A DNA stretch of 64,000 bases. It comes from Neoconidiobolus thromboides FSU 785 (taxonomy: Eukaryota; Entomophthoromycota; Entomophthoromycetes; Entomophthorales; Neoconidiobolaceae). Of the stretch, positions 33,952 through 44,205 are shown in pieces. Each line of letters begins with the position of its first letter. The stretch's first letter is position 1. Made by a program: the position numbers and the translations under genes. The notes under the pieces are model-generated. The model saw nothing but the letters and a program-made list of their open reading frames with translations. It was not told where the DNA came from and searched no databases. The DNA lies in assembly GCA_025603075.1 (NCBI GenBank), contig MU626290.1, positions 82,987 through 146,986 on the forward strand. Reading direction: 5' to 3'.

Positions 33952-36474
33952 ATGGTGAACTTAACTATGGACAACATTCGTGCTATGATGGGCAAGCCAT
34001 CTAATATCCGTAATGTGGCTGTTATAGGGCACGTTGACCACGGAAAATCTACATTGGTTGATTCTTTAATATCAAAGGCTAGAATCGTTCCAACAAATAA
34101 TACTAGAAACACCAGTGGCACTGTCATCAGTCAAGATAAGCAAGATCAGTATAATACTAAATCTACTTCTACTCCTTTACACTTTGGATTGCCAGAGGAG
34201 AGTACGAAAATTATTAACCAAGAAACAAATGGTGGTGAATTTTTGGTCAATCTAATTGAGCTGCCAGCATATACTAGCTTCTCAACAGGAATAGCTAATG
34301 CACTTCGAGTTACTGATGGCACCTTGGTTATTTTGGATTGTATCGATGGTTTATGTGTACAAACAGAAAGTACTTTACGTCTAGCTCTTACTGAAGCAAT
34401 CAAGCCTATATTGGTCCTAAACAAATTAGATCGTGCTATATTTGAGCTTCAACTTGAAAAAGAAGAACTTTATCAATCTTTACGCCGTAGAATCGATAAT
34501 TTCAATATAACTATCTCTACCTATACTGATAATGAATCAGGAACTACTCGAGTTGATGCAAAAGATGGAACAGTTGCTTTTAGTTCTGGTCTTGGTGGAT
34601 GGGCCTTTACTCTTCGTCAGTTTGCTGAAATCTATTATAAGAAATTTGGTGTCGATAAAGAAAAACTTATGAAAGTCCTTTGGGGCGACTATTATTATAT
34701 CCCAGAGTCCAAAAGATGGATTAACAAAGCTAATGCTTCTGATAATAACTCCTTGGAGCGTAGTTTTAATATGTTAATTTTGGATCCTATTTATCGTATT
34801 TTTGACACAGTAATGAATTCTAAACGCGGTGAGCTTGAAAATCTACTAGAAAGATTAAATATACAACTCAACAATGAAGAGAAAGAGTTAAATGGAAAGC
34901 CTTTACTTAATATAGTTATGCGTAAATTTCTACCTGCTTCTGATGCGCTGCTTGAGATGGCTGTCATTCATCTTCCATCACCTGTTACTGCTCAAAAGTA
35001 TCGTGCTGCTACCCTTTATGAAGGACCAATTGATGACGAAGCCTGTACTGCTATTAGAAAATGTGATCCAAATGGCCCTTTAATGGCTTATATATCTAAA
35101 ATGGTACCGATTTCTGATAGCGGCCGTTTCTATGCTTTTGGTCGTATTTTTTCAGGTACTGCTCGCTCAGGTCTTAAAGTGCGTATTCAAGGCCCTAACT
35201 ATATCCCAGGTAAAGATGATGACCTTTTTATTAAACCTATTGAGAGTACTATCCTTGTGACAGGACATTATTTTGAGTCTATCGAGGATTGTCCAGCTGG
35301 TAACATTATTGGTTTTACTGGTGTTGATCAATTTCTTCTCAAATCTGGTACAATTACTACTTTAGAAACAGCTTTTAACATCAAAACTATGAAATTTTCT
35401 ACTGCATCTGTAGTACAAGTTGCTGTTGATGTTAAGAATCCTGATGATTTACCAAAGCTAATTGAAGGCCTTAAACGTTTATCCAAGTCTGACCCACTTG
35501 TACAATGCTTCACTTCTGAATCTGGTCAACATATTATTAGTGGTACCGGAGAGTTACACCTTGAAATGTCTATCGATGACCTTCAGAAAGAATATACTGG
35601 TGTACCTATTAAAGCTAGTGACTTATCTGTACAATATTGCGAAACAGTTCAAACTGAATCTCTAAAATCAAATTCATCTGAATCCCCAAACAACTATAAC
35701 CGAATTTATATGAAAGTAGGGCCATTAGATATGTCTATTGTATCAGAGATTGAGAAAGGAAAAATTAGCTCAAAAGACGACGATGAAGCTATCTCTCGTT
35801 ACCTTTTTGAGAACCATGGTTGGGATATCAATGCTGGTCGTCGTATATGGTGTTTTGGTCCAGAAGATGCTGGAACTAACCTTTTAGTTGATGAAACTAA
35901 AGACATAACATACCTTTCTGAAATTAAGAATTCATGTAATAGTGCTTTTCAATGGGCGACCAAGGAAGGTGCTTTATGTGGGGAGAAGATGAGAGCCACA
36001 TGTTTTAATATCACTGACGCTGTACTACATGCTAATGCTATTCATCGTGGTGACGATCAAATTATTCCTATGTGCCGCCGTGTTATCCATGGATCACAGC
36101 TTAAAGCTGAGCCGACATTACTTGAGCCTGTTTATTCGGTTGAGATTGAAGTTCCAAACGAGGTTTTAAGTAGTGCACAGTCACTAATATTAAAACGTCG
36201 TGGGTACATAGAAAATATAGCTGAGGGCCCAGGTAATCTTGTCTCTATCCTTGAAGGTTACCTACCTGTCAGTGAGTCATTTGGTTTCCATGAAGCCTTA
36301 ATTTCGAGTACCCGTGGTAGAGCTTTGCTAAAACTTACTTTTAGTCATTGGAATGTAGTTCCTGGTTCCATTTATGAACCTGGATTAGTATCCTCAATTA
36401 TCTTTAAGATACGTGAACGCAAAGGGCTCAAACCAGAGATTCCATCGCCTAATGACTATTTGAATAAGCTATAA
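33952..36474 (+). CDS. intronless eEF2 paralogue with degenerate GTPase switch motifs
   Basis: 840 aa in one exon and collinear with translation elongation factor 2 (842 aa in yeast). Domain I has an intact P-loop (GHVDHGKST, residues 26-34) and G4 (NKLD, 157-160). G3, normally DSPGH, reads ELPAY (103-107): the Mg-binding Asp, the Gly and the catalytic His are all gone. Switch I is also scrambled: ERGITIKST has become QYNTKST. Domains II-V follow in order, for example VPISDSGRFYAFGRIFSGT and GTGELHLEMSIDDLQKEY. In domain IV the diphthamide His is kept at residue 698 (NAIHRGDDQIIP), but the following GGGQ is GDDQ. The C-terminus IPSPNDYLNKL is family-like. Codons use more C-ending forms than neighbours, as in a copy of a highly expressed gene. 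It is probably a retrocopy that took on another role; it is unlikely to be the cell's main eEF2. Confidence 0.9.
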   Translation: MVNLTMDNIRAMMGKPSNIRNVAVIGHVDHGKSTLVDSLISKARIVPTNNTRNTSGTVISQDKQDQYNTKSTSTPLHFGLPEESTKIINQETNGGEFLVNLIELPAYTSFSTGIANALRVTDGTLVILDCIDGLCVQTESTLRLALTEAIKPILVLNKLDRAIFELQLEKEELYQSLRRRIDNFNITISTYTDNESGTTRVDAKDGTVAFSSGLGGWAFTLRQFAEIYYKKFGVDKEKLMKVLWGDYYYIPESKRWINKANASDNNSLERSFNMLILDPIYRIFDTVMNSKRGELENLLERLNIQLNNEEKELNGKPLLNIVMRKFLPASDALLEMAVIHLPSPVTAQKYRAATLYEGPIDDEACTAIRKCDPNGPLMAYISKMVPISDSGRFYAFGRIFSGTARSGLKVRIQGPNYIPGKDDDLFIKPIESTILVTGHYFESIEDCPAGNIIGFTGVDQFLLKSGTITTLETAFNIKTMKFSTASVVQVAVDVKNPDDLPKLIEGLKRLSKSDPLVQCFTSESGQHIISGTGELHLEMSIDDLQKEYTGVPIKASDLSVQYCETVQTESLKSNSSESPNNYNRIYMKVGPLDMSIVSEIEKGKISSKDDDEAISRYLFENHGWDINAGRRIWCFGPEDAGTNLLVDETKDITYLSEIKNSCNSAFQWATKEGALCGEKMRATCFNITDAVLHANAIHRGDDQIIPMCRRVIHGSQLKAEPTLLEPVYSVEIEVPNEVLSSAQSLILKRRGYIENIAEGPGNLVSILEGYLPVSESFGFHEALISSTRGRALLKLTFSHWNVVPGSIYEPGLVSSIIFKIRERKGLKPEIPSPNDYLNKL

Positions 36475-36530
36475 GCAAGTTTCAAAAATTTATTAATAGT
36501 TATAGCATTATAAATAACTAGTAATTATAA

Positions 36531-36636
36531 TATGTGATGATGTTTTTTTTTGGCTTCATCACTTTTTTCATTTTTTAAGCATTATTGATCGGAAAGATTG
36601 TTAGTAAAGTCCTTAAACAAAAAATAAATCCCTATG
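36531..36636 (+). mobile_element. MITE-like element, copy 14
   Basis: TATGTGATGATGT start, GGCTTCATCACTTTTTTCA core and AATCCCTATG end. It begins about 57 bp after the eEF2-like stop codon. Confidence 0.75.
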
Positions 36637-37123
36637 TGCTACTAATAAAGCTTTAAAATATTTGCTCGACTTTAGACTTTTAAGTTAAACACATGATATA
36701 TGGTATCTATAGACATCTGGCTATATTATTTGAATAAATATAAAATTGAGATGGACCTGAAGTAGAGCTATTAGTTCTATTTTTTTAATATTAAACCTTA
36801 AAATCTAGAATATATCAAGGAAATTAAACTTGTTTATAAATAGTTGAAACTAAAAGGTATGGTAACAATAGCCTTAAGATATTTTTTATACAGGTAAAAG
36901 AACAGAATAGTAGACTTGTGAAAGTATTTTAATTTATTTCATCTTTAGATTTAACAATGTGATATTACAATATCATTAATAACCATTGATTTATTCCCTA
37001 TCAATAATTTTTATCGATTGAATGAATTTTAACTAAATATCAGTTTTATAAAAAATAAAATTATTATCTCATAATTGACAAATAACTCAAATTCTATGAG
37101 AGTTCAGACGATTGTTTAAGCTA

Positions 37124-37224
37124 TATAGAGGTGTTTTTTTATTTTATTACTTTTTGCATCTTTTAAACACTATTTGAGCATAAAAATTGTTAGTAATTCT
37201 TAAACACAAAAATATATCCCTATA
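37124..37224 (+). mobile_element. MITE-like element, copy 15
   Basis: TATAGAGGTGT start, AACACTATTTGAGCATAAAA core and ATATCCCTATA end, forward orientation. Confidence 0.75.
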
Positions 37225-37360
37225 TACTAACTTAATACAGAATAAAATTTAAAATTAAGTACTGACTACATAATAAATACTAAATAAGTAACAAATGAGT
37301 TGTTCTTAAACTTTTATTTTAATTAATTTATGAAAAATTAATACTAAGTCTATTACAAAT

Positions 37361-39616
37361 TCACGAGTTTCTTAAACCTCTATGATTACCATTTGCATTA
37401 ACTTGAGAATTTGGACCTCTAATTTGAGACAAGTTGGTGTTCGAAGAGGTATTCTGTCTATTAGGATTGAACAGAGCTTCATTAGCCAAAAATTTATAAT
37501 TAAGTATCTCTAACAATCTTATAGTTTCATCAAGTCCATCCCATGATGAATAGGCATCCTTATTGGAATTTTTAGACTTTAATTTCTTTAATTCATAAGT
37601 TGTTTCCATTAAACATATCCCAAGCTCATAATATAACTCTGTATTAATAGCATTAACGCATTTTATGAAATCACTCCAATTGGTTTCATCTGATAATCTT
37701 TTAACTAATAGTTTAAAGAACACTACCCCTTCTTTATTGTTTTCAGTAAATAGCTGTACTAAAGTTTGATGGTCAAACTTATTATGTTGGAAATACCTTA
37801 ATATCAAATAGTCTGGTTTACATAATTCATTTAATTTAGTAACCAATTCTCTAAAATACATATTAAATACCATAAATAGAGAATATCAGCTACCAATTAC
37901 CTTTCATTTTCTATTTGGTATTCGGGACTATTGAATATCTTTTTGATATTTTCATCGATATGAATCAGAATAACTAATAGCGTATACAAAGAAGGTTCGG
38001 ATACTAAAAATAAAAAGAATAACGAATTGAATTCTTTTTCGATCGAAAATACAGTTGGATCATTTTTAATATTAATTACTTTGGTTATATATTCTCCTAA
38101 TTTATGTATTTGATCTCTCAGTTCTGGTGAAGATTTAGTTCGTTCATCCAGTTGATGATGTAAATACACTCGTATTCCAGTTGCTCCCGTTAATATTGCC
38201 ATTCTTGTATTTTCATAGTCAAATAATTCATCTTTATCTAATTCCTGACTTTTGATTGTGATAAATCCACATGTTGCTTCTTCATTGTATTTAAGCCATT
38301 TCTCAGTATCCATCACTTCTGTCACTCTACTTACATATCTAGTTAAACATGTCAAGACCAATTCCCACTAAAAAATAGATTAAACTAAATTTGTAGTACT
38401 ATCTTGCAGGTACTTACCACCGAGAATTTTACTAAGGTACTATGGACTAGTATATCACATAATTCCAATCTTTTGCGGTTGATATATCTAATATCCCATA
38501 CATCTCGATCAACCTTATATTTATTATAAATAATACTATTCATATAAGATAAATTACCATCTTCTTTGAAAAATTCTTTATATGACTCCCACTTTCATCT
38601 GAAAGGAAAGGTGTTTTCTTGTTTAAATCGATGGAAAACATCAAAAAATAATACTCTAAATCTGGGAATTTGACCTAATAAAAAGTATTAAATTACATTA
38701 CTCAATAGAAATGCAAGTTTACCAATAGGTCCTCAAAAACTTGTATTAAAGAATTGCAATTCAGTTTTAAATGTAAATTTCTCAACAATTGCCCATATCC
38801 ATATTTGGGATCGCTATATACTAATTGTTGATGTCGATTTTTACGAAAATATTTTAGAATCAAATGATATAAGCTTAATCCGTTTTTTATAGTACTATTA
38901 ATATTAGTTTTATTAACATCAATTTTGGCTCTTTCTTTATCTATAATAACATCTGGCCTTATTTCACCTCGCATAGCATAAAATACATTATACAATATTG
39001 GTTGACAGTGGTACTTAAATTTTTGTTAGTATGAATTTATTGCTTGCTTTATACTACTGAATTTTACTTCATTTCCAGACAAGCCAACATTTACCACAAT
39101 AAATTGATAAATCAACCGAACTGAAGCATAATTCAAAAACTTATCTGAAGTTAATAACCAAATATAAGGCTGATATGAAAATAAACAATGAGTAAATAAT
39201 AATAGAATTATATTACTAGCCGCATCATTAACTCCTTTAATTGCTTTTCTTTTTGTTTAATACAAAACTCCCAAAACTCTTTTCCTTTATTTTTTTGCTT
39301 CAAAAATAGCTCAATGTTACCCAAGTAGACTATCAACTTAGTTTCAGCTAACTCCTTTCCTTCTACTTCTTGGAAATAGCTTTTTGATTCTTCTATGTAT
39401 TCATTGATATACTTAGTAATGATCTAAACCTTGTTAATTTATTACTACTTCTTAGACTAAGCCATTTACCTCATACGAATAATCAACTAAACATTCTAAA
39501 TAGCTTTTTTCATCAAAATCGTTTAAGTTTTTATATTCAAAATACGATTTTAATACATCTTCTTTAGAATACTTTTTCCCATTTTTAATTTCCTGATTTC
39601 TACCTTCATCACTCAT
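37361..39616 (-). CDS. uncharacterised helical-repeat protein, frame broken once (Lines-like?)
   Basis: Seven exons can be joined: 39470-39616, 39217-39423, 39095-39169, 38723-39013, 38418-38674, 37901-38367 and 37361-37850, for about 644 aa. Exon 5 changes frame once. Upstream it reads KFPDLEYYFLMFSIDL; downstream it reads KEDGNLSYMNSIIYN. One extra T in the T5 run at 38569-38573 would restore a continuous frame, and no GT-AG intron does so. The protein is almost all helix with charged loops. The last third (DHQTLVQLFTENNKEGVVFF, then KLLVKRLSDETNWSDF) faintly recalls the C-terminus of Lines proteins. That is a weak impression and I do not assign a function. It could be a sequencing slip or a recent inactivating deletion. 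Confidence 0.65.
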
Positions 39617-39725
39617 TTGTTGCTAATTTTTATAAAAATGATCTTTTTAAAAAGCAAACTTTTTAAGTTGATGTTTATTAGTTTTTTTTTAAAATTTATA
39701 TTTTATAGCTCCATACAACCAACAA

Positions 39726-39807
39726 GTCAATTTGGCCGAGCGGTCTAAGGCGTTGCACTTAAGATGCAATCTCGAGAGAGGCGTGGGTTCGAACCCCACA
39801 GTTGACA
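39726..39807 (+). tRNA. tRNA-Leu (anticodon UAA)
   Basis: 82 nt. The acceptor stem GTCAATT pairs with AGTTGAC (one G-T pair). The D-arm is GCC-GAGCGGTCTAA-GGC. The anticodon stem TTGCA/TGCAA encloses CTTAAGA, anticodon TAA. A long variable arm (TCTCGAGAGAGGCG) marks a class II tRNA, and the T-arm is TGGGTTCGAACCCCA. No intron. A TTTT run follows, as expected for Pol III termination. Leu-UUA is by far the commonest Leu codon in the genes here. Confidence 0.96.
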
Positions 39808-39834
39808 TTTTATACCAGTCCCTTTTTCCTCCAA

Positions 39835-39930
39835 TATGGGGATGTATTCAAGAATTTACTAACAATTTTTCCACGTAAAATAGAGCTTAAAAGATGAAAA
39901 AGCAATGAGGCAAAAAAAAACATCCCTATG
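39835..39930 (-). mobile_element. MITE-like element, copy 16
   Basis: TATGGGGATGT start and ACATCCCTATG end, reverse orientation, immediately 3' of the tRNA gene. Slightly shorter than the family because of a small gap after the left end. Confidence 0.75.
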
Positions 39931-40272
39931 TTGTAAATCTATAAATTATCCTTTTACTTAATTTAAAAGCATTGACAAAATCAAATGAATTATATATTCT
40001 GGTAATAAACTTTAATCTCAAGATGTAAATCATTTATTAGATTATATTACAATAAAGTAGTATTATGTTTCCTAATTCATCAATTTCATAAAAAGTAAAT
40101 CCAAAGAATATAAAAAATAAAGTGAAAAAGTTAAATAATTATAACTAATCTTAATAGCAATTTATTAACTTTACATCAAACCTATTCTACTTTTACTTTA
40201 GATTACTATAAACGTTAGTAAAAATAACACCAAGTTATTAACCATGTGCTGCTTCCATTTAGTACCCTTGCA

Positions 40273-41637
40273 TTAAATTTCTAAATTATAATGTTCTTCT
40301 TGAATATTAGGCAAAATTAAGAACACATCCGTACCATATCCTTCCAATGATTGCAGCTCTAAACCTCCTCCAAAATACTCAGCATAAACTTTTGTCATAG
40401 GTAATCCTAATAAATAATATTAAAAGGAATTTTGGATCATAATTTTATTAATCTCACCATATCCTAAACCAGCTATATATATTAAAAAATAACAATAAAT
40501 AAAATAATCAAAATAAAATAAAATAAAAGTTACCCATTGGACCACCAATACCCGCTTGCATTGAAAGTTTACTTTGTACACTAAATATTGAGTCATCTTC
40601 ATTATCTAGACTAGGTACCGTTGTGTATGAATACTTAAATATATTCTTAAGATCTGATGATGGAATACCACCTCCCTGATCTCTAATTCTAATACAGATA
40701 TGTGATTTTTCTTGTGAAAATGTTATAGCTACCGGCGGCATTTCCCTATCGTCATTCTTCTTCTTTTGATAGCATTCTACTGTTGCCCTAAAAGCATTCT
40801 TTAACAATTCAATAGCAATATATTCCAAATGAATAGGTGCGTATTTAAATTTAGCATCTGTATGTCCATCATATATTACTTCAGGTGATTCACCATAATT
40901 TACTTCGCATATTTGTGACACCTGATTAACCACTGACTTGAATAACTGATATGGCGACAATTTTGTATTCATAATACCAACATAATCTGGATGAGATTCT
41001 TGATGTAAAGCCAAATGTTGTTCAGCAATCAAACGAATACTGATACGTGCTCTTATCATTTCATTTAGAAAATTATCGATCTCTTCTTGTTTTAAATAAG
41101 GTTGACACTCTCTAAACCCTTGTGCTAATTTTGGGATTACATCCGCATGGCTTTCTACTAAATTTAATAACTGCTCTGTAAATTTTTTATCTTGTTCTGC
41201 AGAATAAATCGAGGGCTGTCTTCTCAAAGTTTCAAATGAATCATAATATAGCTTATAAACTGTAGACAAATGTGGATTCAATCCTACTATATATGGTAAA
41301 CTTTGAAATGCTAATACTCGTTTTGCTAACCTTGGGGTTAGCTCATTTAATGTATATTGTCCTGATTGGATCAATTTTTCTTGTTCTAATGGTGGCCTTC
41401 CAAACTGCAATAAATCTTGTAGTCTTACTGTACCTATATTTTTACTTCCATACTAGCAAAGGAATAAATATTAGTAAAATTTAAATCTTTAAATGCATTT
41501 ACTTTTGGCACTTCTTGATCATAAAATGAGACGACTTTTTGAGGTGATTTATAACTTCTCGTTTGTTGTATTATATTTGTTGCTAATAATCCTTTTGTTA
41601 TTTTATTAACTTTAGTTGGTATTACCCGCAATCTCAT
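40273..41637 (-). CDS. mitochondrial pyruvate dehydrogenase kinase
   Basis: Inactivates pyruvate dehydrogenase by phosphorylating the E1-alpha subunit in the mitochondrial matrix. Four exons (41503-41637, 40534-41452, 40458-40472, 40273-40406) give 400 aa. The N-terminus [20 protein letters not shown] is a good presequence. The PDK/BCKDK signature blocks follow in order: [28 protein letters not shown], the N-box [13 protein letters not shown]1 RDQGGGIP, G2 LGYGLP and the lid [13 protein letters not shown]. Exon 3 is only 15 nt and codes for the G2 glycine loop. The first intron was placed at GTAAATG...TTGCTAG, which removes an in-frame insertion and joins EVPK to [11 protein letters not shown]. 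Whether it is closer to Pkp1 or Pkp2 is not clear. Confidence 0.93.
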
Positions 41638-42117
41638 ATTAAAAAGATAAAAGTTATAAAAGTTTTATTTCTATCTTATGTGACGTTGGATTAAGTCACT
41701 CTTTTTTGCAAGAAACTTGCAAGTTTTTTGCACATTTGTTTGTTAATTAATCCGAAATTTTTAGTGAATTTTATCTTGACTCATTCTAATTAAATATTAC
41801 TCCTTAAACTTTAATTTTATAAATAGCAATAACTTAAAATAAATTTTGAACTTGCTACCTTTTTGAATGCTAATTGAATATTCATAATTATAAATTGTAT
41901 TCAAGTGCCAGCACAGCATATCTATTAACAACATAAATTTATTAGCATATATCACTATAGATAATAAATACATACTCTGAAAATTTCAAGATAATATTCT
42001 TTAAATATTTATTAAAATTTAAATTTTAAAAATTAACAAATTTTTATTAATTAAAATATTAATTTTTTGATTACAAGTATAATAAGTTAGTAGTATAGAT
42101 AAATGAAATTTCATGAT
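41638..42117. other. intergenic
   Basis: 480 bp upstream of the kinase gene and downstream of the transporter. Nothing recognised. Confidence 0.6.
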
Positions 42118-43470
42118 TTAAGGATGATCCTTTCTATAGTCAGCTATTAATCCAATAACAGCATCAATTGACCCAAAGATAACACAAACAACGGCAACAA
42201 CTAAAATGAGAGCAATCCAAAGGTATTCATACCAAGGACGTCCACGGATACCGAAAAGCTTAAGATGACAAAGGGTAGGCACTAAAAAGATCAACATACA
42301 TTCAGAGATAGCACCAACTAAAGACATAAGATTTCCAAAGTATGGAATAACATTACCAATAACCACTAATACAACAACAATAAAAGTACGTAAAACTAAA
42401 CGGCAAATAAATTCTTTAAATTTTCCAAGTTTTTCAACATTAATGTTTAACCATCTCTCAATTTCTAAAGCAAAGGAGCATAAAAACACAGGTGATGCAC
42501 ATAATACGTGGCAAGAAATCAAAATAACAGCAGCAGTTTTAGCATTGACATCAGGGAGATTTTTGAAAATTGGAGATAAAGTTTGATCTCCATAAACATA
42601 ATAACATACACCAGCAATAAGAGCGTATAAAACAAGGGCAGTGGCAGTGGCAGCAACTAAAATATAGTTCCAATGTTCTGGTTTTTTCATAGAACGATAA
42701 ACATGTGGGTAAACAACAGTACCACCATAAGAGAAACAAATAGTTGAGAGAGCAATTGGGATACCAGTCCAATTTACATCTTCATAAACTGGAGCTTTGG
42801 TGATATTTGGGAGATCCATGATACCTAAGGTAACTGAAACAATAACTACAACTACGGTTGATAATGTACCAAACACTGAAATTAAAGCAACTTCTTGAAT
42901 TGTTTTAAGTAATACGAATGGAACCCAAACAATAAGACCCGCTATTATAATCCACCAAACTTGACTAATTTCATTTCCATTGGCATCAGCAATACTTTTA
43001 AAGTTGGTACCAGCTAATACCAAATAAAGAGTAACACCACCACAAATAATAGAATATTGACAAAATTGAACAACAGTACGACCAAGGATACCAAAAGAAG
43101 CATAACCAACATCAGGATAAGTTTCCATTTTATGTTTGGGATTTTTAACATTCATACATTTTACTAGTAAATTACCAGTATAAATACAAAATAAAGCAGA
43201 GATAATAATTAATCCCATTCCAAGCCAACCACCTTGTTTTAATGCAGCTGGTAAACCTAAGGTACCTGAACCGGCAAGAGCATTAATTAAATTGAAGTAA
43301 GCACCAAAAGTAGATCCGTTTCCTCTTTTTATTTCTTCCTCTCCATTGTATTCACCCTTTTCATTATTTGGGTCATAAGCAACACCCACATCAAACTCTT
43401 TATTTAAATTTTTAGACATTGATAATTCAAATTCGTGATCACTACTAAAAGTCGAATAATTAGATACCAT
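42118..43470 (-). CDS. vacuolar amino-acid transporter (AVT/AAAP family)
   Basis: Single exon. From the ATG at 43470 it is 450 aa; an in-frame ATG at 43497 would add nine hydrophobic residues, less likely for a family with a polar cytosolic head. An acidic N-terminus of about 55 residues precedes the first helix, which starts with the family hallmark FNLINALAGSGTLGLPAAL. About eleven membrane helices follow, including VWWIIIAGLIVWVPFVLLKT and LSTICFSYGGTVVYPHVYRS. F-S-Y-G-G-T is another AAAP landmark. Such proteins exchange neutral amino acids with protons across the vacuole membrane. The direction (import as Avt1, export as Avt3/4) cannot be told. Codons are less AT-biased than the surroundings, which suggests good expression. 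Confidence 0.9.
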   Translation of the reverse strand: MVSNYSTFSSDHEFELSMSKNLNKEFDVGVAYDPNNEKGEYNGEEEIKRGNGSTFGAYFNLINALAGSGTLGLPAALKQGGWLGMGLIIISALFCIYTGNLLVKCMNVKNPKHKMETYPDVGYASFGILGRTVVQFCQYSIICGGVTLYLVLAGTNFKSIADANGNEISQVWWIIIAGLIVWVPFVLLKTIQEVALISVFGTLSTVVVVIVSVTLGIMDLPNITKAPVYEDVNWTGIPIALSTICFSYGGTVVYPHVYRSMKKPEHWNYILVAATATALVLYALIAGVCYYVYGDQTLSPIFKNLPDVNAKTAAVILISCHVLCASPVFLCSFALEIERWLNINVEKLGKFKEFICRLVLRTFIVVVLVVIGNVIPYFGNLMSLVGAISECMLIFLVPTLCHLKLFGIRGRPWYEYLWIALILVVAVVCVIFGSIDAVIGLIADYRKDHP

Positions 43471-44102
43471 ACTTATAAACAATATATACAAAAACAAAAA
43501 AATAACAAAGAAAAATAGAAGTGAAATTATTTTTTATAAAATACTTACGTTATAACTGCTTATATATTAAATTCAGATGATGAACTTAATTAAAAATTTA
43601 ATATTTGAATTAATGTTTTGGTTACCATGTGAGTTAATTTATACTGTTTTATCTTCAATTTTAGCTAAATTCTTATTGTAATTTTACTTTTTAGTGGTTT
43701 TTTTTAAGATTAGTTAATTTAATATTGAAATTGCACCATCGCTTATAGAATTGGCATCATTTTCAACTTGTATTTTTAATATTTCTTCTTTAAAGGAATA
43801 GAAAGATTATTAAATTATAAATAAATAACTTCACTTACTAAATCACGTATTTTTACCCTTAAATCCCTTATCATTCTACCAAATTTCTAATTTTTAAGAA
43901 GTTTCAAATAATAACTTGTTCATTTTGCAACATTAACATATCAAATTTTATTTAAGTTTTGCATCATCTTATATCAATGTTATTCTATAAATAAAAATTC
44001 AATATATAAATCATATAAATTATATAGTCATTATTGTAATAATTATATAAAAAAGATGGATTAAATATAACAATAATTTGAGTTTGCATTGTTAATAATA
44101 AT

Positions 44103-44205
44103 ATGTCAAAATCGGAATATGAGATTAGTAAATTTAATTGACAGATTATCTAATTAAAATAAATTCAATATAGAGATTAGTAATCTTATACTCAAATTTT
44201 GACAT
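44103..44205. repeat. imperfect inverted repeat unrelated to the main MITE family
   Basis: The two ends start ATGTCAAAAT on opposite strands. The arms continue GAATATGAGATTAGTAAAT on one side and GAGTATAAGATTACTAATC on the other. Arms of about 35-40 nt enclose a short centre, so the unit could form a long hairpin or be a second small terminal-inverted-repeat element. Confidence 0.5.

Larger units (their letters stand above)
36475..37360. other. intergenic with two MITE-like copies
   Basis: About 890 bp between convergent genes, holding two MITE-like copies. Nothing else seen. Confidence 0.6.
39617..40272. other. intergenic with tRNA and one MITE-like copy
   Basis: About 650 bp holding tRNA-Leu and a MITE-like copy that starts 28 bp after it. 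The rest is featureless. Confidence 0.6.

Noticed and set aside
34146-34424. Open frame antisense to the eEF2-like gene
   Set aside because: It and similar minus-strand frames at 33945-34127 and 35328-35513 are shadows of a long, well-supported gene; residues show no family and no splice context.
41453-41502. In-frame coding insertion in PDH kinase exon 1
   Set aside because: The 50 nt have a good donor (GTAAAT), a TTTACTAAT branch-like site and a CCTTTGCTAG acceptor. Removing them restores the family alignment, so it is an intron.
42551-42772. Minus-strand frame within the transporter
   Set aside because: Overlaps the AVT-type coding exon in another frame; Cys/Ser/Leu-rich nonsense.
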